Assembly (NCBI RefSeq): GCF_901709675.1
Contig: NC_051096.1
Span: 978,501 to 1,042,500 of the forward strand
DNA: 64,000 nucleotides
Reading direction: 5' to 3'
From: Syngnathus acus
Lineage: Eukaryota; Chordata; Actinopteri; Syngnathiformes; Syngnathidae
This document shows positions 12,901-22,839 of the stretch, in pieces. Positions within the stretch are counted from its first letter, which is position 1. The number at the start of each line of letters is the position of its first letter. Under the pieces are notes generated by a model. That model worked only from the letters and a program-made list of their open reading frames with translations. It was not told the origin of the DNA and searched no databases. Made by a program: the position numbers and the translations under genes.

Positions 12901-14363
12901 GATGAGAAGCGAAGAGAATTAGTCTCCTCTCTTCCAAAATGTTTATTGAGTGTTATTAAAAGGAAAGGTGATGTAATGAAGTGGTAAACATGCCCTTTCC
13001 TAACTTCTACTGCACGTGTTACAGCCATGAAATTCCAAGTTAATTATTATTTGAAAAATAAAATAAAGGTAATGAGTTTGAGCATTAAATATGTTGTCTT
13101 TGTAGTGTATTCAATTGAATATAGGTTGAAAAGGATTTTCAAATCATTGTATTTTGTTTTTATTTACATTTTACACAATTTCCCAACTTCAACCGAATCC
13201 GGTTTGTATTGTATTGAATGCAGATCTATTGATGCAAGATTTTCTCTGAAATAAACTCACTCGGTCACTGCCAGTCCACTAAAGATGAATTTTGCATTCT
13301 ATAGCTAAATTTGGTGTCATTCGTGGACTCCAAGTCTGGTCTCACCTGAGCAATTTCCTCAGGTGGCCCGTGAGCGTGGAGAATCCCACACAGAGCTCGG
13401 TCAGGCTGCCAAGCTTGGCCATCAGGTTCCCGAGGACGCCCATCAGCTGTTGCTCATCCGCTCCCAACCTCCTGACATCCAGCGCGCCTGTCGGCAGTGT
13501 GAGGGAGCACAACCTGGGGAAGTCCACCTTGGAGAGCAGTACCTCCAGGTGGACGGCCTCCAGCGGGACGTTGTGCACCACCTCCAGCTTGGTCACATGC
13601 TCGGGCTGGGCCAGCCGCAGGACGTAGAAGAGCTGCTTGAGGGCGAGCGAATCGGCCCGGAAGGTCACGAAACGCAGCTTGAGGGGCGAGTGGCGCGCTA
13701 GTATCAAGGCCTGCGTCACCAGCTGGTAGTTGCGGCCCGTGACGAAGCCATTAACACGCACGTCCACGGCGGCTTCTAATGCCGAGGGGGGCACATCGTC
13801 GTCATCCTGCACGGCCGCCGCTGTCTCGTAGCACAGCTGGCTCAGCAGCTCCGTGCGAGCCCAGCGGCCCAGGGTGGTTCCGCACGGGCACTCCTGCCGC
13901 TCCACATCCTTCAAGGACGTCAGGTCCACCGCGCGCAGGCTTTTGGCATACGTGCTCGGCGGGGACAACACATAGTCCTTTACAAAACAAAAACATCTGC
14001 AATCTGCTTACCTTGAATAATTCACATCGTTAAACCCGGCGGGGAAGTTAATTCTGAAACAATTTGTGGAAAAACAAGCAGCTATACCTTCAAGCCGGTA
14101 CAAAGTGCAGTGAGACACGGCCGGCAGGTGCGCGAGGTAAGGTCGTCGGGGCAGTCGGGCGTCTCGCACAGCAGCTTTTGCAGGTGCAGCTCAGGCAGCG
14201 GCCATGTGCACACCAATGCTCGCAACAACTTGGGCCGCTCGTGCAGGTAGCAGGCCTTGAAGAGGGGCGGGTACGCGTCAAAGGACACGTAGGCCAACTT
14301 TTGCTCAGCACTTGGGTCGCTGCAGACGAAGGCCTCACAAGAGAGAAAGCGCAGAGACTTCAT
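9998..14363 (-). CDS. lrrc14b: Leucine-rich repeat-containing protein 14B (PRAME family)
   Basis: PRAME/LRRC14-family leucine-rich repeat protein; its cellular role is poorly known. Three exons: 14088-14363, 13346-13977 and 9998-10664, joined 1575 nt, 524 residues (human about 514). It begins [17 protein letters not shown], with [77 protein letters not shown] and [17 protein letters not shown]. Exon 3 has [66 protein letters not shown] and [19 protein letters not shown]. These blocks fit LRRC14B better than LRRC14. Intron 2 (10665-13345) is almost filled by a Tc1-like transposon with a nested LINE piece. The acceptor of exon 3 (AG at 10665-10666) was chosen because it restores the [11 protein letters not shown] repeat. 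Confidence 0.95.
11080..12987 (+). pseudogene. Tc1-like transposase, broken and interrupted by a LINE fragment
   Basis: The ATG at 11080 opens [19 protein letters not shown] with a helix-turn-helix ([20 protein letters not shown]) and a basic linker. In-frame stops and frameshifts follow between about 11286 and 11645. From 11646 the frame is open again: [22 protein letters not shown] (second catalytic Asp) and [15 protein letters not shown] (third acid, DxE type). The reading frame is then interrupted near 12030 by LINE sequence and resumes at about 12919 with [20 protein letters not shown] before TAA at 12985-12987. The protein cannot be made as it stands. Confidence 0.85.
12035..12915 (+). 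mobile_element. 3' end of a non-LTR retrotransposon nested in the Tc1-like element
   Basis: An ORF from about 12029 to 12631 reads [20 protein letters not shown], then [11 protein letters not shown], a Cys/His finger, and a conserved LINE C-terminal block: [60 protein letters not shown], then (after an in-frame TAG) [17 protein letters not shown]. The 3' end is a (GAT)n run at about 12890-12903, typical of LINEs with short tandem tails. Only the part downstream of the catalytic YxDD domain is present, so it is 5'-truncated. The exact family and the target duplication were not resolved. Confidence 0.75.
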
Positions 14364-15426
14364 GCTTTCGCTTCAAGCAGGCCACTGGCGCTGCCTTGTT
14401 TTGCTCTGACTGTCGAGACGAGGTCTCGCGGCGGCTGAGAGGGGGGTGTTGGTTATTTATAGGAACAGCTGTCTCTCGTCCGTTGCCAGTCACCTTTGTG
14501 TGCTGAGCTGTGATTTTTTAGGTGGGGGGGGGGGGGGGGGGAATTAAACTACTTTGGGGTTTAATTGTCATATTGCATCATGAAGTCGGATTTTTACAGC
14601 TAGCGATTTTACAAGAATCATCTTTTTTTTTCTCCAAGATAAAGTCATTGTGGCGGCTCGGTGGTGCACTGGGTAGCACGTCCGCCTCACAGTTAGGAGG
14701 GTGCGGGTTCGATTCCACCTCCGGCCCTCCCTGTGCGGAGTTTGCATGTTCTCCCCGGGCCCGCGTGGGTTTTCTCCAGGCACTCCGGTTTCCTCCCACA
14801 TCCCAAAAACATGCTTGGTAGGCCGATTGAAGACTCCAAATTGTCCCTAGGTGTGAGTGCGTGTGCAAATGGTTGTTTGTCTCTGTGTGCCCTGCGATTG
14901 GCTGGCAACCAGTTCAGGGTGTCCCCCGCCTACTGCCCGATGACGGCTGGGTTAGGCTCCAGCACGCCCGCGACCCCCGTGGGGACTAAGCGATTCAGAA
15001 AATGGATGGATGGATAAAGTCATTGTAATAATAGCTGTTTTTCTGTATAGAGTCAAAAGAATAGTCATATTTTTTTTAGACCTGAAATATTATTGCTAAT
15101 TAAGTGACAATTTATCAAGTTAAAATATATGCTTGTGAGAATTTACCCAGTTTTTTTTTTTCCATTTGAGTTGTAAATTTATTAACTATTCTTAGTGTAA
15201 TTTGTTTTACCATTTCAATTTACAAACAAAATACTTTTAGTAAGAATACAGCTCATCTCAAGAGGAAAATATATATATATTTTTTTTTTTACAAAACAAG
15301 GCTTACAAGGCATTAGACACAAAGGAAACAAGCAAAGCCAACTTAGTGACTGCAAGAAAAACAAACAACATAACACGTGACTGTTCAAGTCAATCTGAGT
15401 CCGTGTCTGTTAAAACGTCATCCGCG
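14364..15426. other. Intergenic lrrc14b / gatad1
   Basis: Upstream of lrrc14b the sequence has a short GC-rich part, a poly-G tract (14523-14541), the SINE, and then AT-rich DNA with a (TA)n/poly-T run at about 15270-15290. No gene was recognised. Confidence 0.5.
14651..15013 (+). mobile_element. tRNA-type SINE with perfect 12-bp target duplication
   Basis: The 5' part carries pol III-like boxes: an A-box-like stretch around 'ggtggtgcactgggtagc' and a B-box (GGTTCGATTCC) near 14706. The 3' end is an (ATGG)n run. The direct repeat ATAAAGTCATTG flanks both sides exactly (14639-14650 and 15014-15025). The sequence matches the abundant fish family with 'ttctccaggcactccggttt' and 'ggttaggctccagcacg' blocks. 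Confidence 0.88.
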
Positions 15427-16870
15427 CTACACGCACTCTTTGATGGCATGGGCGGGCGTAGGCCCAATGTGCGTCCAGATGTAACCTTTCTGCGGCCGCA
15501 CGGGGACAGTGGGGAAGGGCGCACTCCGCGACTTGAAGTACTCGGACGGCGCGTGACACACAAAGTCCAGGTACTCCATCTTCCTGGGCAGGTCCTCCTC
15601 CGGACCTCAAAGCAGACACACAAAACAAATTACAAACATGCCGCCATTTTGAAGGCCTGCGATTAAGCTTAAATTCAGATGTTCTAGCTGGCTATATTAG
15701 TTTTATTTCTGTATCACAAAACCTGGCATTTGGCAGTGGGAGGCATCTCACTCACCCAAAATATAGGTGCCGGCGTCAAAGTGGTCTTTGGGGCTAGCCT
15801 GTGTGGGAATGAGCCAGGTGAGCGCAGCACTCTTCTCGCAGTACTGGTCCTGAACGAAGCCTCGTATCTGGGCATAGTAGGCCTTCCCGTCCTCTTCGTC
15901 CGTCACCTTGATCACGTCGCCGATCTGGTAGTACACGCCCTGCCATGGTGCCGTATCACTTAGAAAACTCCAACGTGACGGCAGGGGGGCAAAAGGGTCC
16001 GAGTACCTTGTAAAACACCGACTCCGCCGTGATAATTGTGGAGACGGATTCGGGCGCTTTGATTGGCTGAGTGGCAGAGATGAATGTTTATGAGGCGGGG
16101 GACAAATAGTGTGCATGAAAGCCACAGATGTAGGCTTTACTTACATTCTTGAGCTTGAAAATGTGTCTCCTGCCCTTGCCTTTGGTGGACACTTTCTTCT
16201 CGGACGCTGGGGCTTTATACTTGGTGCTCCTCAGACGCGCCGACCGCCTGTGGATCTCCTGCTTTGACTGAACAGCACATTTTTTTTTTTTTAATCTGCT
16301 CCAGACAATACTTTGACAGTTGATTGCGCTTGCAAGTTTTGCCTGACATCTTTTCTGTGCTAACCTCCTCACTTCCTGCTTTTCCTTCTTCCCTAGTTGA
16401 CCTACCTCTTTCCTATGCTCTTTCCTAGTTTAATTCCTCACCACCTTCTTTTTCATCTTTCCTTTCCTTCTTCAACTTTCTTCGCTCCTGACTCCAATAA
16501 TTTTCCATTATTGCCAGTACCTGTAAAAAATTATCCAAGTTAATTTAAAAAATCTTACACCTAATGTGGCCCCACATGAGTATTTACATATATTATATAT
16601 ATTTGAAGACGAACCAAGCGTATAGTTTGCCACGTGTATTCCAGTGCGATTGGTCCCAATCTGTCTCCTTACCTGCTTGCCTCCACCATTGCTGGGCTGA
16701 GTGCTAGACGACGCGGAGGCTGCCGACGGGCCGCCGCCACCACCGCTGGTAACGATGCTGCTCTTCACCGAGCAATTATTGCACAAAATCTCTCCCTGGT
16801 TTCCTTTCTTCCACATGGTCGACGAGTTGGTCTTGCAGACGGCGCAGCATGGCTTCAGGCCCAGCGGCAT
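15427..16870 (-). CDS. gatad1: GATA zinc finger domain-containing protein 1 (GATAD1)
   Basis: Chromatin reader subunit linked to H3K4me3-associated complexes in the nucleus. Five exons: 16673-16870, 16145-16267, 16007-16066, 15756-15939 and 15427-15605; 744 nt, 247 residues (human about 269). The N-terminus MPLGLKPCCAVCKTNSSTMW continues to ILCNNC, giving the single C-x2-C...C-x2-C GATA finger. A Gly/Ser-rich linker follows, then KQEIHRRSARLRSTKYK, KGKGRRHIFKLKN, PIKAPESVSTIITAESVFYK, GVYYQIGDVIKVTDEEDGK and AYYAQIRGFVQDQYCEKSAAL, then GYIWTHIGPTPA. The stop (TAG at 15427-15429) comes after HAIKECV, a few residues short of the human end. Length is otherwise normal. No disruption was seen. Confidence 0.96.
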
Positions 16871-17460
16871 CCTTCACACAATCAATAATAAAAATATCCT
16901 GCTAGCTGGTTTTCATCCGGAAACGCCATACAAGTGCACCGAAGATTGTAGGATTGCTCTTTTAACGTGACAGCTAAACTAAGATGATTTTAGGTCGAAG
17001 AAGACCACTTATTACAATAAAATCGTCTTTTATAACGTGTATTTATTGATTGAGGGAGCTAAAGAAAACCAAGCTCTTCTTCGTTGCCGTTTTTGTTGTG
17101 ATGGGTTTGCTGCCACCTGCCGAATTGGTGCTTGATGGTTTCGATTATCGAATGTTCTAATACAAATTAACGTTTCAGAAATAAAATGACCAAAAGCCAA
17201 AACAAATTAACATTTCAAAAAACAAACTGAATACTGTATGATGTTTTACAGACAACTGTGGCTATGATGTTTGTTTTGTGTCAATAAGTTGAACGAAACT
17301 TTTTAAAACGAAAGCAAAACATATCAAGCCGCAAGCAAAAAAAAAGTAACAATTCAAAATACCAAACGCAAGAAAAAAAGAATTCAAATAAAAAATGCAA
17401 GATTGCAAGAAAGAAATTGTGAACTGGTGTAAAATATTTTATTGCGCTCCCTGACATTTT

Positions 17461-17544
17461 GCTTCTGCTCCGTGATACTTTGCTTCTGCTACATGATACT
17501 TTGGTTCTGCTCCGTGATTCTTTGCTTCTGCTCCCAGTTTCTTT
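17461..17544. repeat. 21-bp tandem repeat, four units
   Basis: The unit GCTTCTGCTCCGTGATACTT plus T occurs four times with 1-6 differences. On the minus strand it gives a repeated EAKYHGA-like peptide in the chance ORF that spans it. Confidence 0.85.
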
Positions 17545-18033
17545 GATTGCGGTTTTGACACAAACGTGAAGCGTGGGTGGGATTTCCATGGGCGCAATCC
17601 TATTGGTGTTTTTGCGTTTGACGGACATTTGAGCAAGCGCATAAGCGGCTCTTGCCACGGCTACTCTGCTTCTGATTGGTTCTTCTAATAACGTCATCAC
17701 CAGCGCGACACTCAAAACGAATCCGTGTGTGTGTGTGTGTGGTTGGCCGCTGTGGCGATAACAAGCCACGCTGCATGTGCAATCTCTTGCAGGTAACAAT
17801 TCCAAAGTGCATGCCTGTCCTGTCTAACCTCTGACTGCATTGACATCCTGCAAGAGATTGTGGATGCAATGTGGTTGTTGTTATCATATAGTGAATTAGG
17901 GTGACCCGGGGGGTATTCCAGAAAGCAGGTTCAACATACCCTGAGTTGACTTACTCTGAGATGGGAGACTCTGAGTATTCAGTTCCAGAAAAGCAGATCT
18001 GAGTTAGTTCAATTAATAATAATAATAATAATA

Positions 18034-18846
18034 CCGTGTTTTTTCATGCATAATGCGCAATATTTAACAAATTTATTGTCCTAAAATCTGGGGTGCGCAT
18101 TATGCATGGGTACAACAATTTTTGAAGAAAATCTCCCTCGAAATAAAACTTGAAATCACACCTTTCTTCTTGTTTGTTGTCAATCGCGCATCGCATTCAG
18201 CCATCCTGCCCAACACACTTAGTCAGTAAAATTCATAATTGACGACACATCGTTTGATGCGATGGTGCAATCCTTGATGGTGTGTTATTGTCAAATATTG
18301 TTTGTTTTTTTTCATCTCCATCGCAGACCGGATATCATACGGAGGCCGCCATGACAGTATGCGCAGAACGGATGCGCAAGACACGTCAGCTATATATTAT
18401 TAGTTTCAATTCACAGTTTAATTAGCAGTTTCAATCAGCAAATAACAAAATGCGTATTACAGGTAATATTTTATTTCACAGCACTTTGCCTTGTTCCTTT
18501 CTTCTCTGCTGTTCACTTCAAACATGCTCCATACGAAAACAATGCTCTCGTATCAGACGCTTGCTCGATCACCTGCTCGTTTGCTGTCACAATGTACCCT
18601 ACACAAATCCGAAACATTTCTTCGCTATCGAGTTTTCTAGCGCATGCGCAGTGATACTGACCGGCAGAATAACATCCGGTTGTTCCCAAAGATGATCTTT
18701 TTTCTGAACTAATTTTACGTTTACGGACTTAAGAGTCAAAATTTGGGTGCGTATTATACATGGGTACAGGCTTTTTTGCAGCATCGACATGCCATTTTTA
18801 GGGTGCGTATTATACATGGGGGCGTATTATACATGGAAAGTTACGG
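18034..18846. mobile_element. Nonautonomous DNA transposon (long MITE), TA-flanked
   Basis: The left end CCGTGTTTTTTCATGCATAA and the right end (reverse complement CCGTAACTTTCCATGTATAA) are inverted repeats. Inside both ends the motif GCGCATTATGCATGGGTACA (left) and GCGTATTATACATGGGTACA (right) recurs. TA dinucleotides flank the 813-bp element. No transposase was seen. TA target choice suggests a Tc1/mariner/pogo-related mobiliser; this is inference. Confidence 0.7.
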
Positions 18847-18876
18847 TATATATATATATATATATTTTTTTTTTCC

Positions 18877-18952
18877 TGTGCGGCTTGGCGGCCCGGTACC
18901 AAGTGACCCACGAACCGGTACCAGTCCGCGGATCGGGGGTTGGGGACCGCTG
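18877..18952. mobile_element. hAT-type terminal fragment
   Basis: The reverse complement begins CAGCGGTCCCCAACCCC, a hAT/Charlie-type terminus, followed by repeated 'ccggtac' blocks. Only one end is present. Confidence 0.5.
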
Positions 18953-19114
18953 CCTTAGTGTACTAAACACAATTCCAATGTGTCTTAAAAAGAAAAACCT
19001 TTAATGTCCATAAAAGCAAAACAATGTCTTTTTACAAATTAAAATGTGTTCGCAGTTACATGGTGTCAGTGTTTAATAACCAAATTTCCCTCAGAGTCTT
19101 GTGTGAAGAGTGCA

Positions 19115-19936
19115 TCAAACATTCATCCCATCGTTGCCGTTGCGCTTTTGGAAGGGACTCCTCTGAGCTCGGTGAGCAATCACCCGAAATCCGTCGGAGT
19201 CCTGCGTGAACATCGAGGCCAGGCTATCCCCATCGTCGCGCTGCTTCGCTCGCTTCCTCGGGGGAGAAAACGACTCTGTGAAGAGGCTGTTTTCTTTCTC
19301 GTCGTCATGAGAAGAGTGAGCAAGTTGAAGTGGGTTCTGAGTGGACGTTTTGCTTTTCGCCTCCATCCGAAAGGCCTTTTCATCTTTGCTTAGATCGAAG
19401 CCTGTTAACGTTTGGGTAACGGAATAGAGGATCTTTGGCTACTGTCCAACTCGTGCGGTTCCTCCTCTCGGACTTTGCACTGGATATCCTCTTCCATCTC
19501 AAATGATTGCTCTCCTTGTATTTCACAGTGAATGTTATGATTTTTTTCCTTGTGAGCGTTGTCTTTGCGCATCTCGACGTCTGTCTTGCTCTCACATTTT
19601 CCTCCCGATGCCACAACAGACTTATTTCGAGGTGGAAAGTAGCTGGATATAGAGCTCTGTTTGGTCTTTGGCATTTCTATCTTGGTCTGCGTGAAGTTGA
19701 ACACCACAGCCAAACAGTAGCCAGCACCTTTAGCAAGGGGGTTGAGCATTTCGGAGATGGGCCGGGCGGATTTTTTCTGCAAAAAAAAGTTTCTTAAAAT
19801 TGGGTTAAATGTCTTATTCGCGTCTTATTTGCTATCGCCTAACCTGTTTAGCTCTTCCTTTGAGCTCCACCGTGTCCAACCACACGCCACATTCTTCAAG
19901 GGCAGATTTCGACTGAACCCCTTTGGATGTCTTCAT
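19115..19936 (-). CDS. aunip: AUNIP-like (Aurora kinase A and ninein-interacting protein), with frame break
   Basis: Adaptor known in mammals from spindle poles and from DNA-end resection. Exon 1 is 19844-19936 (MKTSKGVQSKSALEECGVWL, DTVELKGRAKQ), matching the ACGVWLDAAALK motif of human AUNIP. Exon 2 starts at 19776 with KKSARPISEMLNP and has SSISSYFPPRNKS, a PIP-like SI-S-F motif. Its frame stops at 19405-19407. A second frame, open from 19438 down to the TGA at 19115, encodes ILYSVTQTLTGFDLSKDE, EKENSLFTESFSPPRKRAKQ (KEN box and basic NLS) and SMFTQDSDGFRVIAHR, clearly the conserved AUNIP C-terminus (LFTQDSEGNQVI in human). So the two frames must be joined by a one-base shift between about 19408 and 19438, or there is a real lesion or a sequence error. 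The gene is head-to-head with vps28. Confidence 0.75.
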
Positions 19937-20439
19937 CGTGGCAGCCTCGGGAAATATATTTTGAAATATTATTATTACTTCTGCGAATCGACAGTTGGTG
20001 GGATTGACTACGTCCACTAGAACTAACGACAAAAGGTACCTGTCAATTCGAAACACTCGGAATGATAGTCACTATTGAAAGTAACTGTTTAACCGACTTA
20101 AACAAACATGAAAACTGTTCAAACTCTACGTTAAAATGTTCATTTGTGTTTAGGTTTACCTTTTTCTTGTTGACGTCGATTTTTTTTGTCTTCGTTGTTT
20201 GAGTCTGGCGCCGTGGCGACAGGCTGACCCTGACTTTGACTGCCCAAAATAACGCGTGGGGCCCATATGCATGAAACGGCTTGATAACAACACTGGCCTG
20301 TAGTATTGTCGGGTTTCGGGAAATTGGAATGCTAATTTTAACCGTCTGAGAATGTGGATTTAAAGAAAATGATAGTTGAATTTCTTCCAGGCGCGTTGGG
20401 CACACCTTTTCTGGTCCTGGTAGCAGGGTGTGTTTACTT

Positions 20440-20447
20440 TGACGTCA
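20440..20447. promoter_or_regulatory. Canonical CRE between aunip and vps28
   Basis: A palindromic TGACGTCA lies in the roughly 1-kb head-to-head interval between the aunip start (19936) and the vps28 start (20933). A likely noncoding vps28 exon ends near 20467 (AAAAGG|GTAAGC). This suggests a CREB/ATF site in a shared promoter; binding is inference. Confidence 0.5.
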
Positions 20448-20932
20448 TAGCAGCGACACGGAAAAGGGTAAGCGTCTCTTTTGAACGTATATATTTTCGG
20501 TTCTAAATCTAACATTGACAAATCAAAGACACATGAGACAACCTACCGGTTTTGACGTAAATAAACAGGCACAAAGGTTAGCTGTTAACTACATATGTCA
20601 AGTCATGGCAATTTTATTGGCCATTGTTACGAAATAGTACTGGAAGCTAATTTCAAGCTAACCGGTTTACTGTAACAAACGAGGCGCCAAGCTACTCGTT
20701 TGTTGGCATTCTTCAACAGTTTTTTTTTTTTCTTGTGTTGCTGTTAAATTCAAACTTTTTTAATAGGATTACCATCGTTTCGAATTAGCGAGTTTAGTCG
20801 TACGTGGTGGCATGCTACTTCCGTGACTTGTTAATAATAATGATTTAGAGATTAGACTGAATATAAAATACATTAACTCGCCAAACAGTGACACAAATCC
20901 TTATTTCCTCAGATTAAGTTGATTCATCAAAC

Positions 20933-22839
20933 ATGTTTCATGGCATTCCGGTTACAGGCAGCATGGGAGGAGGTAAGGTGCCTTTTATTTAAAAATAACA
21001 CCTTAATAGTCCTATAATAAGGACATTTGCAAATAATGAATAGCAATGTCATTATATGTATAAAACACATCTGAAGTTGTGGCTTCATCTTCCAGGATCT
21101 GCACCCAATAAACCTGAGCTCTACGAGGTAAAAGTTGAGCATATTCACAGTTTATCTCAAATAATGTGACCACATATGTTTATTTTTTTTAATCATTCCA
21201 GGAGGTGAAATTGTACAAAAATGCAAGAGAAAGAGAAAAGTAAGTGTCACATGATGCTCCCTCCCCATTGATGTGAAGGTTCATAATCACTGTGGGATGC
21301 CTCTTCATGAAGGTATGACAACATGGCGGAGTTATTTGCTGTTGTCAAGACCTTGCAGGCCTTGGAGAAAGCCTACATCAAAGACTGCGTCACACCCAAT
21401 GAGTGAGTTGGGAATTTGGGATTTGAAAATGTCTTGATTTTGCTGTCTCTATTGATGCCGGGATGCCTTTTTTTTTTAGGTACACCGGCTCGTGTTCCAG
21501 ACTTTTGGTACAGTACAAGGCGGCTTTCAAACAGGTGCAGGGCTCCGACGTAGGCTCAATTGACGACTTCTGCCGCAAGTACAGAGTAAGTTTTCCAAAA
21601 TTATATCAAAATAAAAGAGAACCTATTGATGTGGCACTTTGCTACGAGATGATTACGTCATGTTTATGTTGGATTCCATAGTGGGTGAAAAGGATCACTG
21701 GTAAAAGTTAATTGTCAAAGTCAAAGTCAGCTTTATTGTCAATCCTTCATATGTCAAGACGCACAAAGAAACCGAAATTCCGTTTCCTCTATCCCACGGT
21801 GACGAGACATACAAGTAGACGACACAAAATAAAAACAAGAAGGCACAAACAATAAATAATAAATAAAAAATAATAAATAAATAAAATGAGCGATGAATAA
21901 ATAATAAACCAACAACCCAATAAATTAATAAATTGTGTTTGATTTGGGGTGTTCTGCTGTATAGCGTCACACACTTATTTATTGTTAACCTTGATTTTGG
22001 TTTTTGCTAACGCTAATGATGTACTAATGCTGATCCTTTTCTCCTCTTTTAGCTAGATTGCCCGCTAGCCATGGAAAGGATCAAAGAGGATCGGCCAATC
22101 ACCATCAAGGACGACAAGGGCAACTTGAACCGCTGCATCGCCGACATCGTTTCTGTATGTCCCCTCTTCAATCAGTCCGGATGGAACACTCATGCGAGGA
22201 GATTTAAAAATTTAATGGTCTCGTTTTCTCGAGGTGATCCTCACTTACGTATTTGTTTTTCCACTTGTTTTTTTTTTAGCTTTTTATCACCGTCATGGAC
22301 AAGCTGAGATTGGAGATCAGAGCCATGGACGAGGTAGGTCCCAAGACTTTGACTCTAAGTAAAACGGTAGGCGGGTCTGCAGGTATACGAGAAAGCTAAT
22401 TGTCGCTAAATTCTCCTTATACCTCTCCTCAGATTATCTTCAATACAGCTTTGTTTCCACACTTGATATTGTGCCTTGATAGGTACTGCTGTTTTGGTTA
22501 TCAACAGAATTATAAAGCTTGAATGTTTAACTCTGTTTGCATTAGATCCAACCGGATCTGCGCGAGCTGATGGAGACCATGAATCGAATGAGCAACATGC
22601 CTCCTGATTCGGAGGCTAAGGACAAAGTCAGCCGGTGGTGAGTTGACGTCGCTGGCAAGCCGGCGTTCATTTTGCGAGCAAGCTGGCGCCATGTTCACTG
22701 CATCTTTCATGTCATCAGGTTAAGTACCCTGAGCAGCATGTCAGCCTCAGACGAGCTGGACGACAGCCAAGTGCGCCAGATGCTCTTTGACCTGGAGTCG
22801 GCCTATAATGCCTTCAACCGCTTCCTGCACTCTTCTTGA
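20933..22839 (+). CDS. vps28: ESCRT-I subunit VPS28
   Basis: Core ESCRT-I subunit on endosomes; the N-terminal part binds the TSG101/VPS37 core and the C-terminal four-helix bundle contacts ESCRT-II. Nine exons: 20933-20972, 21096-21127, 21202-21239, 21313-21402, 21480-21585, 22053-22154, 22280-22333, 22546-22637 and 22719-22839; 675 nt, 224 residues (human 221). It opens [20 protein letters not shown] and continues [40 protein letters not shown], then [38 protein letters not shown] and ends with the very conserved [19 protein letters not shown]. All joins keep frame. Intron 5 carries a LINE tail. Expression is probably ubiquitous, from the CRE-containing shared promoter with aunip. Confidence 0.98.
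21715..21955 (-). mobile_element. LINE 3' tail in vps28 intron 5
   Basis: On the minus strand the element ends CAATAAAGCTGACTTTGACT with a (TTTGAC)n tail. It shares about 90 bp with the copies at 7118 and 55089, followed here by an A/T-rich stretch with AATAAATAATAAAT. No coding part remains. Confidence 0.65.

Larger units (their letters stand above)
10726..13206 (+). mobile_element. Tc1/mariner-type transposon with ~210-bp terminal inverted repeats
   Basis: The ends CAAACCGGATTTGG and CCGAATCCGGTTTG are inverted repeats that extend about 210 bp inward (10726-10938 against about 12987-13206). TA dinucleotides flank both ends (10724-10725 and 13207-13208), as for Tc1/mariner target duplication. 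The inside carries a broken DDE transposase and a LINE 3' fragment. The whole element lies in intron 2 of lrrc14b. Confidence 0.88.
16871..19114. other. Intergenic gatad1 / aunip, repeat-rich
   Basis: The stretch contains a 21-bp tandem repeat (17461-17544), a (GT)n at about 17727-17740, a dispersed-repeat-like block at about 17910-18010 (CCAGAAAGCAGG...CTGAGTTAG), a long MITE (18034-18846) and a hAT end (about 18877-18952). A 174-codon minus ORF at 17281-17805 has no recognised domain and is probably chance. Confidence 0.5.

Noticed and set aside
14700-14720. tRNA gene suggested by the B-box
   Set aside because: There is no cloverleaf; the box belongs to the SINE, which has its own target duplication.
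17281-17805. 174-codon minus ORF with SRSK-like repeats
   Set aside because: The repeats come from a 21-bp tandem DNA repeat; no homologue recognised and the rest is low complexity.
20043-20405. 120-codon minus ORF upstream of aunip
   Set aside because: It could be an upstream exon, but it has no AUNIP similarity and covers the shared promoter; the ATG at 19936 gives the expected N-terminus.
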